From contig NC_051849.1 of NCBI RefSeq assembly GCF_905115235.1, forward strand, positions 194,001,786 to 194,065,785: a stretch of 64,000 nucleotides of DNA. Reading direction: 5' to 3'. This DNA comes from Hermetia illucens. Taxonomy: Eukaryota; Arthropoda; Insecta; Diptera; Stratiomyidae. Within the stretch, counting starts at the first letter, position 1. Each line of letters opens with the position of its first letter. Made by a program: the position numbers and the translations under genes. The notes under the pieces were generated by a model that was given only the letters and a program-made list of their open reading frames with translations, was not told where the DNA came from and made no database searches. Shown here piece after piece: positions 1 to 11,300 of this stretch.

Positions 1-185
1 TTGCCATGAAGCGTCATCGGATGTTATCTGGTACCATGGGAACTGGGTACTCGCATGAATGCTGAGCCTGGATTCAGTACATAGCAGTATCACTATGCAG
101 GTCACCGCGGGGCTCTGATTGTGGTCTTGAAATCAATCCGTGATCGAAAAGGACCGACCGACAGACCGTTAAACCCTCAGGACTT
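1..185 (+). repeat. Dispersed repeat, possibly LINE 5' UTR
   Basis: This stretch is recognisably related to the reverse complement of about 48440-48870. Both contain a core reading GCGGGGCTYTGATTGTGGTC followed by an A-rich stretch and ATCCGT, and both are preceded by a diverged CAGTAY...ACT block. At 48440-48870 the sequence lies just upstream of RTE-like reverse-transcriptase remains, so it may be the 5' untranslated part of that family. No coding potential is seen. The assignment is weak because only two diverged copies are present. Confidence 0.3.
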
Positions 186-189
186 TCCA

Positions 190-660
190 CTATATCAAAA
201 ATTCCCGTTGGTGCATAGCACAGTAATATTGTGATGCTGCTTAACCTGGACCGGAATCTTCTTAAGTCATAAGTCTATCAGAAACCGGGTCTCAGGTGAA
301 GAAAGCGCACCTTACGGTAGTCGTCATTAACAATCCGACACCGTATTCGCGTCTGCTACGACTTCGCTTTCAAGAATACAAAAGAACATTGCTGCGAGAG
401 GCAAACGAGCACTCTCCGGAGTCCCAACATTCCACTACGCTAAGGCCCAGACTGTCCAACTTATATGTATCTTTGCAATTCTCTTTCGAATTGGAGAAAT
501 CGAGCAATCTGGGGACCTCCAATATCGTCGTTGAAGGGCGTCCGCACAGTCCCTATTTGGGGGCGTCGTTGATGTTTCAATAGCAGTAAGGTTTGGAAAT
601 TTGCAGTTTGCTGGCCTACAAATTGTTATGCCTCTTAGTCACCTTTTACGACACTTCGAA
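190..660 (-). mobile_element. RTE-like LINE (family 2) endonuclease fragment
   Basis: The minus strand matches the better kept copies at 51690-52760 and 19235-19665. Shared landmarks, in the same order, are the block ending in CCGGTCCAGGTTAAGC, the block around CTCTGGGACTCCGG, and the block around AAGTTGGACAGTCTGGGCC. In the copy at 52363-52599 these blocks encode the start of an APE-type endonuclease (residues such as LQNARVLQFKREFQRYK). Here the reading frame is destroyed. It is a dead 5' fragment and lies upstream of, and unrelated to, METTL14. Confidence 0.5.
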
Positions 661-1084
661 TGTATTCTTAAGCACCAACTCCACCGGAGAAGAGCTTACA
701 TACATATTTTAGTCCCAAACCTCACCAATCATCGAATCTGGTAGCATCATTTCCCATAAGGGTGCTAGAAGTCGCCCGGAAGAGGGTAAATCCTGAATCC
801 ATAATTTCTCCATCCAATACGATCACCTTACGTAATTATGATACTGACCCAAGTACAGGCTCTCGTTGCAGAAGTAGCTTACAGCTGTACCATTACTCTT
901 ACTACTCTAGGAATGCTTAAAATCATAGGGATTGTGATGTCAACTGCCCAGCATATTGCAGCATTCCAGAATGAAGCCAGTTTTCGCCTACTATACCTGG
1001 CAGCATATCATGTGGGAAAGCATTTGCAGATTTGACTATAAGAGGTACTTTTTCGAATACTTGGTATGACAATACCTAGGCACA
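661..1084. other. Unassigned spacer
   Basis: No gene, RNA or repeat is recognised between the endonuclease fragment and the reverse-transcriptase fragment. A short open frame at 838-1035 has no family resemblance and is judged chance. Confidence 0.4.
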
Positions 1085-1600
1085 GAAGATCTCGTGCACT
1101 GGGTTAAATTGCTCTACCAGGATCCGAAAAATAAAGTTCGAAGTGTGGCGGGTGTATGAAAACCGCTTCGTGTCTCTGTTAGTGCTCATCAAAGAAGCGC
1201 CCTCTCACCACACCTTTTTGTTCTTGTAATGGATACTCTCACACGAGACATCCAACGTCTAGCGCCCTATACATTGCTTTATATAGATGTTTTCCTAGTG
1301 TCTAATTGCAAAAATGATATCGAGCAACTTGTCCAAAAATGGAATGATCGCCTCATTCAACATCGTCTCAGATTGAATCTGAATAAAACTGAATTTTTGA
1401 CGACCGATCCTCATGAAACAGGTTATATCACTGTTAATAGCAGTAACCAGCTAAGAACTAAGCGATTTAAGGACGTTGGGTCAGTGCTATCAGCCAATAG
1501 AGAACTGCGTTATGAAATTGCTTCACGCATTAGCGCAACGTGGATTAAGTGCACAATGTAGCATCTACTCCTCTGCCGTAACCTAGGAATCATTGCTAAC
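1085..1600 (+). mobile_element. RTE-like LINE (family 2) reverse-transcriptase fragment
   Basis: Translation gives the palm-to-thumb part of a LINE reverse transcriptase. The run LVMDTLTRDIQRLAPYTLLY is followed by a relic of the catalytic ADD box, then LVQKWNDRLIQHRLRLNLNK, and FKDVGSVLSANRELRYEIAS in the thumb. The same blocks occur at 48108-48383 on the other strand, where ADDV is intact. Endonuclease and C-terminus are missing. The fragment is decayed and non-functional. Confidence 0.75.
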
Positions 1601-1908
1601 TCGAAAAATGTTTCAATTCCGGACACAGGATCCTCTGCCGACCGTTATAATTAATGAACCACTCATGCTTTCAACTACAGTATGCTAACTAGCAAATGTA
1701 TAGTCTCCTCTACAAGAAGGAAATGATTTCTAGCCGCCATCCAACACTAATTCAACTTCCGAGGTGAGTTCCACTCTTCGTCCAGTTATCCACCACAGAA
1801 CAGACAGCGTCAAATGCTAAAGTGGAGGCGAAGCTGTCAAAGTGGCATCGGCCTCAGCACTGTAGTGGGTGTTCGTCTCTGTGTTTGTTTGCTACAAAGC
1901 ACGCCGAA
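1601..1908. promoter_or_regulatory. METTL14 upstream region and 5' UTR
   Basis: About 300 bases separate the LINE fragment from the METTL14 start codon. They must contain the core promoter and 5' UTR. No TATA box or clear initiator could be picked by eye. The call rests only on position. Confidence 0.35.
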
Positions 1909-3328
1909 ATGAGTAGCGTCCTGAAAAGTTCTAAGGAAAGATCGCAAAAAAGGCGGAAATTACTGGCGCAAACTGTAAGTTGCCAAACACCCAAAGAATG
2001 CTGAATAATGCTTATCACAAAGACATTTTCACTTCCAGTTGGGCCTTGACAGCGTCGACCAGCTAAAAGTAGTTTTGGGCACTGCCGAAGAAACCTGCGT
2101 GCAAAAGGCTTCCCGCGACGATGAAGACGAAGGACCGGCCAATAACCCGCCCAAAAAGACGACTTCCGAGAATTTGGTGTACAGAGATTCGTCGACATTT
2201 CTAAAGGTAGACATGTTTTCCGTTCCATTTCTAACGCAAAGCTTACGGTTCATTCCCCGCAGGGAACACAATCCTCGAATCCGCATAACGACTACTGCCA
2301 GCACTTTGTAGACACCGGCCAACGTCCCCAGAACTTCATTCGGGATGTGGGACTGGCTGATCGGTTCGAAGAATATCCGAAATTGCGGGAATTGATTCGA
2401 CTCAAAGATGAGCTGATTCAAGAAACTGCCACTCCCCCCATGTACTTGCATGCAGACGTTAAAACTCTGGATTTGAAGACTTTAGGGACCAAGTTCGATG
2501 TGATTCTTATTGAGCCACCTCTGGAGGAGTATGCACGGGGCGCAGCCAGCGTCGCCGTAGCCGGGACGACTCCCCGCACCTTTTGGTCGTGGGATGAAAT
2601 TATAAGTAGGCGTGATTCATTTAACTTTATGTAAGAAGCGTAATCTCCTACACGCTCTTAACATCGTTTCTTACTTCATTTGTTTAGAAACTACTTCCAA
2701 GCATGTTTTTATTTCAGATTTGGATATCGGCGAAGTTGCTGCTCACCGAAGTTTCGTATTCCTTTGGTGCGGTAGCTCAGAGGGTCTGGACATGGGCCGG
2801 AACTGTCTAAAGAAGTGGGGCTTTCGACGATGCGAGGACATTTGCTGGATTCGTACAAACATAAATAAACCAGGACATTCAAAGATCCTAGAACCGAAGG
2901 CAGTATTCCAGCGCACAAAAGAGCACTGCCTGATGGGCATCAAAGGCACCGTACGACGATCTACCGACGGCGATTTTATCCACGCCAATGTCGACATCGA
3001 TCTTATCATTTCTGAAGAGGAGGAGTTTGGTAGCTTCGAGAAACCAATTGAAATATTTCATATAATCGAGCATTTCTGCTTGGGACGACGTCGCCTGCAT
3101 TTATTCGGGCGTGATTCTAGTATAAGACCGGGTTGGCTTACGGTGGGGCCAGAATTGACTAATTCAAATTTCAACGCTGAAACTTATGCTGGGTTTTTCT
3201 CCGACAATACAACGACTGGTTGTACAAGTCGCATTGAAGCCCTTCGACCCAAGAGTCCACCGACCAATGGGAAAGTAATTCGAGGTCGTGGACGTGGATT
3301 TTCACGTGGTCGTGGCCGACCTAGATAG
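1909..3328 (+). CDS. Mettl14: METTL14, m6A methyltransferase complex subunit
   Basis: Non-catalytic partner of METTL3 in the nuclear N6-adenosine mRNA methyltransferase; it supplies the RNA-binding platform. Four exons join cleanly: 1909-1974, 2039-2206, 2263-2605 and 2718-3328, with GT-AG introns of 64, 56 and 112 bases, giving 395 aa, the usual fly length. The start ATG opens the basic N-terminal helix ([20 protein letters not shown]). The MT-A70 fold starts near residue 80. The family's EPPL motif, which replaces the catalytic DPPW of METTL3, is at residues 162-165. The stretch RRCEDICWI and [20 protein letters not shown] are almost identical to METTL14 of flies and man. The C-terminus is the RG-rich RNA-binding tail ending RGRGRPR. 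The gene looks intact and host-functional, standing alone between dead LINEs. Confidence 0.97.
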
Positions 3329-3408
3329 CTAGCGGAGTGTTCTGCTTATGAATGAATATCTTATCTAATAATTAGATTTTTTATCGATAATTATGAAAAA
3401 TTATGATG

Positions 3409-3414
3409 AATAAA
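3409..3414 (+). terminator. METTL14 polyadenylation signal
   Basis: AATAAA lies 81 bases after the METTL14 stop codon in an AT-rich stretch, a fitting distance for a short insect 3' UTR. Confidence 0.65.
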
Positions 3415-3439
3415 ATTAGCTACTTATGACAATACCTTT

Positions 3440-4289
3440 TTAAATTAATAGTTGGCTGTGTTCCCAAAAGATGCATACTTTCTTATTCTATGGTGCTACA
3501 ATTTGAGACCAATTCTTATCTGTTGGGAAGCTCCCTCGATCATGCTGCTGGGTCATTTGATCTATGGAAGGTTGCTAAGATTTTCCATTCTGCCCCTCTA
3601 CTTGCTTTTCAGCTGTTTCCCAAAGTTGTAAATTTTTGAAAGATACTGAAGATCTAAAAAACGGCGAGTTTTGCTAGCTAAAACCATCTTGTTCCATTGC
3701 ACTTGGACGAAACTGTCGTCAGATATTAATTCTGACGTGGGTCAGTCTAATGCGCATCTCGCAGCTCCCGTTTGACATCTCTTTGAAACAGCGCTTGTAT
3801 CTCTACTTAACATTTCGCCCCCGCTACCCAAACCTCTTTAAACAATAGCAGCACATTCTCCCAAAGTTCCCGCAAATTTCGTTGCGTATGCAAGGTTTTG
3901 CAGTCCGTATTTTAATCAGTGAAGTCGCCGTCAATACGACTCTCCTGGGTCCTCTTCGAGTTCATAGCCTGGACAGTTAAGTAGGGATTGCCGGGTCCAC
4001 AATATGCACTAAGCCGCGTTACCGATTATTTCACTTAGAGATAACAGAATTAAGCTTCGATGCCCATCGAATAGCCGAAAATTGTGCCAGTCTACTTCGC
4101 GCTATTTGTGTGGATGTTCACCGCTTTGTCTTGCGGTTTGATATCCCATCGACTATGGTACGTAGGTAGGTATCAGTGATCGCTCCGAGGAGCCCAATTA
4201 GCGCTGAGGTGTGCCATTTTGATGCAGAAACTTCAAAAACCATTACTGCTGCTTTGAGAGCAAGGTAGAGTTTAGCCTGATCAGACCTT
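3440..4289. other. Intergenic spacer without recognised genes
   Basis: No open frame longer than about 60 codons with family resemblance is seen. GC content rises after about 3760, which suggests that part of it may be further decayed LINE sequence, but no motif supports this. Confidence 0.35.
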
Positions 4290-7200
4290 TAGAATCAGCC
4301 CGCAGCATTCACGAAGGAAAGCATCTCTCCCATTCTATAGATAGAGGTCCGTAGTGTCGGTAGATTAGCTCTAGCACTAGATCTGAGCAAACGCAAAGGA
4401 ACTGCCTGAGGGTTTCCCCTCATGTCCACAGCTTCGATAATATGAATTGGAAGATATGCCTAGTCTGGCGGCATGGTGCCCTACAGGCCAGTACCCCGTA
4501 CAGACCGCCGTAATCTTGTATGCATCGGCACGCATCTGGCACACGAACTCTCGCGATCGGGTTTTGTTATACTCGAGCCAAACCCTTCTTCACTTGGCAC
4601 AGGTGGTGAACCTTCGCCATCTAGGGTCCGCGGCTGCTAAATAGTGCACATAGATTTCACCCTCTCCAACCGCCAGCGGGACACAGGCTACCCGGCGAAG
4701 TGTAGAGCCTCGCCTGGCAAGTCCCCCAGCCCGTTCATTCTCGTTTATGCTCCTATGACCGCGAACTCAGAGGAGGATAATCTTGAGCGTGCGTGCGTTT
4801 CTGCACTACCGCACCAGCGTAAAGAATGTCGCTGTTAAGTGCAAATCCTTAATGGTCACTTAATTGTCGGTCAGAATAGCTATTTCACGTTGGGGGTTCG
4901 GGATCATACCCCAGTCATCAGGCTTCCAGTGTTGCCAGTAGTTCCGCTTGGAATACACTGTCTATAGTCAAGGAGACTCCCACACCGACTCCACAGACCA
5001 TCCAGCAACGGTAGAATCTGCACACGCGGTTCTATGATTTCTATTAAGCTTCGTTCAATTGCACTTTTTGCTTAAAGTCTACCACCATACAATAGAGCCG
5101 TACGTTAGAATCGGACGTACCACAGCTGTGTGCATCCAAAGGACCATCTTCGGCCAGAGACCCCATTTCTTTGCAAAAGTCCTCTTATAGGCATAGAAGA
5201 CTATACAGGCCTTTTTAATCCGCAGTTCTGTGTTCAATCTCCAATTTAACTTCGGATTCAGGATTAAACCTCAATCAAGACGTCGGCCTACGCTACCCCC
5301 TTCACTCCGCTCCTGTCCAATATCCGTAAAAATTTCGTCTATCACCATCAACCAGAGCGCCGAAAAGATGGCGCCACAGTTCTGGTCAAGTGGTTACCTC
5401 CCTGATCAGGGTGGATTATCCTAGTTCTTAGCATGGATATTATCTAATGCGTAAGGTACCCTTCAAATCCAATACTAGTTAAAGCTGAAATGATGGCGTT
5501 GATACTAACATTGTTGAATGCTCCCTCTATATCCAGGAAGGCAGCTAGAGTATACTGCTTTTATTGCAGTACCCGCACAACCGTGCCAACTACCTCTTGA
5601 AGAGCGGTTTCTGTGGATTTACGTTTGAGCTAGGCGTGGTGGGATTAGAGAAAGGCGTTCTCTCTATAATCGTCCTTAAGTGGATGCTCAGGGCGCGCTA
5701 TAGGGTCTTCAACACGAAAGTGGCAAGGTTGATTGGTCGAAAGTCCTTCACGGACTCATGGCTGTGCTTGTTCGCTTTCGGTATAAAAACCATTCGTCTG
5801 CGTCTCCAAGACTGTGGTACGTATTTCAAAGAGATGCAGCTCCGGCAACTCTCAACAAGCCACGGCACAACACTTTCTTGCTGCTAGACTGGAATTATGC
5901 CATCTGGGCCTGGAAAATCTCCATGCGGAGAAGCTGTTTATAGCTCAGGTGGTTTTATCCTCGGTAATAACTGATTTGATAGTCTCGCACGGCTGGGGTG
6001 GCCGCAAACTCTCCAAGCAAGGCTTTAATTCACAGTCCTCCTCGCTGAGCCAGAAGCTCCGGGGTTCCTGACCGCCTCTTGCGTTGTTGATGGCCGACTT
6101 CTTCTTCAGTCAGTCCTTGCATGGCTGCCAATATTTTTGCCTCTAGCAGATGTTGAAAATCTCCTTGGTCAGCTTCCTGGGGCTGGGTAGATCCTTCTTC
6201 CACAACGGAGCAGTGTCTTCTTGCTGTATTTAGCAGGACACCAGACTGTAAAAGTGATTTCGAATGCCTTTTCCAGAGCCCCGACCTTTGACTCTAGTTC
6301 GTTTGTCGTGCCAATCTTACCAACTTGCGCACCGAAAAGTTTATGTTTGATAACTTGACCAAACTTCCTCCAGTCGCTCCTCCTGGGGTCTCTTGTTGGA
6401 ATGCAGATCTGGACACAAGGAAGCCTGCAAACTTTCCCTTACGGGAATACACGCTGTAGGTCTATCCGGATCAGAGTCAATTGTTCTGTGGAATAAATTA
6501 TAATATTTGCTTTGTAGCCCTTTGCTGGTTCGGTCGCCTTCGATTCAGGTCTCTAGTACAGGAGACATCGATACCTTCCTCAAGGAGGAAGACAAGCAGA
6601 TTAGCTGTGTCACACTTCGAGTGCTGCAGACTTATCTGCGCTACCTTCAGCATGATCTCCTTACGTAGGAGGTTCATCAGCCCCTGCCGGACCGTCGATC
6701 TAGGTTGTCGTTCAGTTCTGTCTTTTCCAGTGCCCTAGGCAGTCTTCGTTTATACGGAGCAGAAAAAGTTGGCTGTTCGCCTGCGGTTCCTCTTCCTTGA
6801 TAACTACCCAGTCGTCCATGAGAATCCTGGCGGATCTTCGGTAACCAGATGTGAGCAACTGTTCTCCTAAGGATTTCGCTATACACCCACTTAGCGGTCG
6901 CTGATCCCTGCAACACACAAACCGAAAAAGCCCCCGGAGAATTGGTCCTCGCATACTATAACCTGGAACCCAGGGACCTCCTGAGAGGAATCCCGTGCAT
7001 TTGTCTCGTCGTCCAGGAGAAGCTCGATGCCCGTCTCCGACAGCCTAGCCCTAACATTGGTGCATACCTCCGACGCTACTTTGCTGTTAGTGGAATTACT
7101 ATTTGCTGGCGCCATACGTAATTGATTCCTGGTCACGTCACTGAAGAGTTTCACATTTCGTGGCTCGTCAACTGGTTGTTGCTGTTTGCATACCCTGCTT

Positions 7201-7865
7201 CGCTTGGGCTGGGGCGTTTGCTACCATATTCTTCAACAATCGCGTCGTATTTAACGAACTATTTTCCATCCGGCTCGTCGACAGTACCGACCTCTTTTTT
7301 CTCAGAATATGTATGGTCTTCTAGTACTGGTTCTTGAGCTGGACTCCAGTGGACCTCCACTTTTTAACTGGTTACCGGGACGGACATTCTTGTCAGTTCA
7401 TGCTTTTGAGGGAGCGCCTGACGTTGAGTTTTCAGACTGAAAGTAGTATGACTGGTATTCGCTACACTCAGCTCGACGGCAGTGGATTCCAAGCTGGAAA
7501 CCACTAGCCTATCTGCCGCTTCACTCCGTGAGGACTGTACTGCCTTCAACGGCTACTGTCTCTTGACTGGATGCTAACAGCTCGTCCTCCGAAGACGCGC
7601 CTGGCATCACTGTCTCTTCTTCTATCATCTGTTTTTTATTTGAGTCCATGTCTTGATCCCACGAGTAGTCCTGGAAGAAGGTGCACCTTGGTTAGCCCGA
7701 CCACCAAGATAAGGGTCTTATTTGAAGCTGAAGATGACCAAAGTATTCAGAGTTTGCATACTAAAAACCACTCTAATCCTTGGTCATTCTATTGTAGCTT
7801 GGCTGCGCAGCACTTATCAACGGCCGACGCGACCCGAGTCAGATCTATGACCATTACTATTGCAT
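4290..7865 (-). mobile_element. Decayed LOA-like LINE
   Basis: Read on the minus strand, the order is that of a LOA-type LINE. ORF1 remains (about 7860-6500) carry a DUF4780-like part with HIWLPKIR and QLFLLRIN blocks shared with the copy at 61346-61645. RT remains follow (about 5900-5100) with AAFLDIEGAFNN. The thumb (about 5470-4900) has KKWGLRP and LNWRLNTELR blocks shared with 13215-13600. A ribonuclease H relic ending ERAGGLARRGSTL is near 4700, and a C-terminal cysteine/histidine motif (GHHAARLGI, CRSCGHEGK) is near 4450. It is about 3.6 kb, truncated and full of stops and frameshifts. It separates METTL14 from the sarcoglycan gene. Confidence 0.75.
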
Positions 7866-7869
7866 TGAC

Positions 7870-8230
7870 CGTAGAACGGTCTCTCTGAAATCCATATTGC
7901 CGTTCCGATGGACCACTCGCTAGCTCGGTAAACGGAAGCAGCTTGTTTTATGTATAACACTCTCTTCCCCATAGTGTCTAAAAACCGAAAACGGCGTTAT
8001 AAAGAGGGTGCGTCAGATGGTCTTTGGGGCTTCGATAGTAGAAACAACCCCTGGCACTTCCACTTGACGAGAAACACTCCTTCCACCATGCACGATTCAA
8101 ATGTGCTTATGAACCATGCACGCCTGGTCTTAGCAATAAACTTCAGGGCTTGTTCGGAATCCCGTCCACAGATCTTTCATAATTTCTCCTCGGTCACCGA
8201 ATCGAGAAGAATCTTTTTGAAGTTCCACTA
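7870..8230 (-). mobile_element. R1-like LINE reverse-transcriptase fragment
   Basis: The minus-strand translation contains blocks resembling the fingers region of R1-clade reverse transcriptase: FESCMVEGVFLVKWKCQGL, followed by a KP-P-AP block and FRFLDTMGKR. R1 elements typically read EG.FP..WK...LVL.PK..K...SYRP..LLDT.GK here. Only about 120 codons survive, with stops. It lies just downstream of the last exon of the sarcoglycan gene, in the same orientation, probably beyond its 3' end. Confidence 0.7.
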
Positions 8231-8376
8231 CTTTTCTAACTTTTATTTTTCATGAATACATAGTATGATTTTAGGAAGGATATGCATAGCAATATTATTG
8301 CGTCACTGCAACTTATTCTGAAAATACAGCAGGTTCTGCTTCTTTTTTAACAGTACAGAACGCGGGGCGATGATTG

Positions 8377-11300
8377 TCATATGTCAACACAATTCTTTCC
8401 GAGACTTGGAGGTTTATATGGGGGTGGTCTGGGGCGTATATAAGTGTTTCCACTGCGAGGACTCTCCCCATGGTAAACGCTATTGCAGGGGCTGAAAGGA
8501 GAGGGAAAATTATGAGTCAATGATGTCTACTTTGAAAATGCTTCATATTGAAGCTGTATAGTCTAAGTGGTTTGTATAGTTGAGTCAAGTTAAAATGTTT
8601 TACCTCTGGGAGCGTACACTCATATTATCTATCAGCAGGTTTGGATCCTTTAAACTTTTAAGGGTTGTAGTAGGCTGATTACTAGTCTCCGAACATTGAA
8701 CCATCTGAACAGTTGGCTGCTTTGTTTTTTGCCTAAAATTTTTAGGAATTTTAGATAAAGACTTACTTAATAACTTTAAAAATCTAATAGGCTTGACATA
8801 AATAGTAGAAAGTATAAAAATAAATAAAAAATATTCACCTCCAATAATCTTCACAAATATGGAAAACACGATGAAAAAATATCTCGGAATCCCGATCAAA
8901 TCTAATTAAAAATAAATGGAAAATAATAAAAAATATAAGGAATATAAAAAAGTTAAAATAGTTCCCCTTACTCAAGGACTACTTACATTCTTTCATGTTG
9001 AAAGCATAAAACAGCAGACAGTATGCCAATTCCGATAGCAAATATCATCCCCGGAATGGCTATGGAAAATACTAATTCATCGATATAATTACGTTCAGGA
9101 ACTTCAGACCTGGTCATTCCATTCCACTGGCTCATTCGATGCAGCGAGCTCAATTCGGAACCATGAGCTCCTTTCACCCCATGATTATGGTACAGAACTT
9201 CTGGGGAAATTTCGTTTCCTACAATCCTGAAAGCGCACCAATCCAATTTGAACCCAACATTTTCGAACACCTTTTGCACTGATGTCCGTTTATAGGTGCA
9301 CGTGGATAACTTGTACAGGGGACGGACTTCTTCCTGCAACTCCTTTAGTCGGTCTGAAAACGGGGAATTGCTGCCTAGATGGACGATTACCCTAAAAGGA
9401 GAACGGAGACTTAATATTGCTCTTATATGGATAAAGTGATTGTAATACCCTTCTCTTTGTTGGGGTCTTAGAGGTACTCGTCCACCCATTTTGACCGCCG
9501 ACTCCATGAAGACGAGGTGCAAATCAAGGTCGCTGGATGGCCATAAATCTTTTCGGAAAATATTCTTGAGATTCTCCACCCGGCCTGGATCCATGAGATG
9601 AACCCAATCCAAGTTGTCGATTTTCATTTGAACCAGATTCGCGGCTGGTACTTTGTTGGCAATGATAATAGTTAATGTTTTCCTTCGAGTTTCATACGAT
9701 TGTTTGTTGAGGGCAACAATTTCAATACGAACCTGTGAAAAGAAAGGAACGAAAGGTCACAACAGTCTGATAATTTCCTTGAATTTCATGTGGTAAAAAA
9801 ATATTTTTAGAGTACATCGTTATACATATTTTTTAAATGCCGAATAATGAGTTTCGATCCTTCATACACCGGTATTTCGAGGACCAGTTGCCCCCTTTCT
9901 CAGCGAGTTTTTGTCACCATGAAGGGTTTTCGAGAAAATCTTGAAATGCCAAGAATGACTAGATACTTTGGTTTGGAGGTTTAAACCGTATGAAAATCAT
10001 GCCTTGTAGGTAAAATAAGAATGAATTTCAAAACCCGCTCTGGGTTGGAAAGATGAACTACCACATCCTAGTCTCATAGCAATTCACGTAGATATTATCG
10101 TTTAAAAAGCGCTAAACTGATTATTTCAAGTTGTTTAGTAAATGTTTCGAGGATTGTATGCGAACGCCAGAAGAATACACTATGGTGGTCCACGGCTTTG
10201 GTGGAATGCTTGAGAGGCAGTGGGAGGATTGGCTTGGCAAATTGCCAAGGGTCCAACATTTCCGACGGTATAAAAACTTCTTTTATAAAATTTGCTTCCA
10301 ATATCCAAGTTCCAGAATTTTATGTCCATCATCTAATAAATGAGATCTGGGGAAATTGTGCTCGAAATGTGTGAGCTTGAACGATAAAATTACTGTGCGC
10401 CTGGGATTTCACTTTGAGCCCGAGTTATTCGAACGTGGGTGAGTGAAGGGAACGATCACTCGGGAGCATTTCAGTTTGGTCCGAAGCTGATTCGAGGCAT
10501 TTAGAATTGGCTAGTGGCGGTGACAACGCACATTACATGAAAACGAGTTGCTGAATTTGAAAGGCTTGAACCTAATACCACCTCACCAATTCGGCTTCCG
10601 TGAAAGGCATTGCAGAGGATCCTAAATTCGATAGAAAATGCAATGGAAAAAAAACAGATACGCTCAGCCATTTTTCTCGATATCGCCCAGGCATTTAATA
10701 AGGTGTGCCACCATGGTCTGTTGTATAAATTGCATTGCGACCTCCGAGAAGAATTTTTCGAGATCCTAAAATCATGTGTATACGAGCACCTACTCAGACT
10801 GGGATACTAAGGAACGTGTTCTCTCCACAGGTGAAGGACACTCGATGCCAAGCTTAGCTGGAAAAGACACATCCTAAGAAAGAAGCACGAGTTAAATGCC
10901 AGATACAGACCCAGATACCCCAGACATTCCCAACAGACCGTCGACAACAAGTTACTAATTTTCAGGCAGATCCTAAGGCCCATATTAATGTATGGCATCC
11001 ACATCTGGGGCTGTGCCAAAGAATCAAACCTGATAGCATAGAGACCTGAAAGTATAGTTGATTAGTGGAGTCATCAAAGAACAAGCGCTTACATGAAAAT
11101 AACGGAGTTTGAAAATTGACTGATATTATTAGAGATATCAGTCAATTTTCAGAGATGATTGAAAGGAGTAAAGCCAAACGAGTTGCTATAATAAAGGATG
11201 TCTAATGATATAAGCTACTGGAGGTAAAAATTTCACACTCTCTGGGAAAGCGGACCCTAAGGTCATTTTTTTGAAAATCCTAACCTCTTTGAAAAAAGAA

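Noticed and set aside
1854-2451. Antisense frames over METTL14 exons
   Set aside because: They cross METTL14 introns and exons and have no protein family resemblance; shadows of the real gene.
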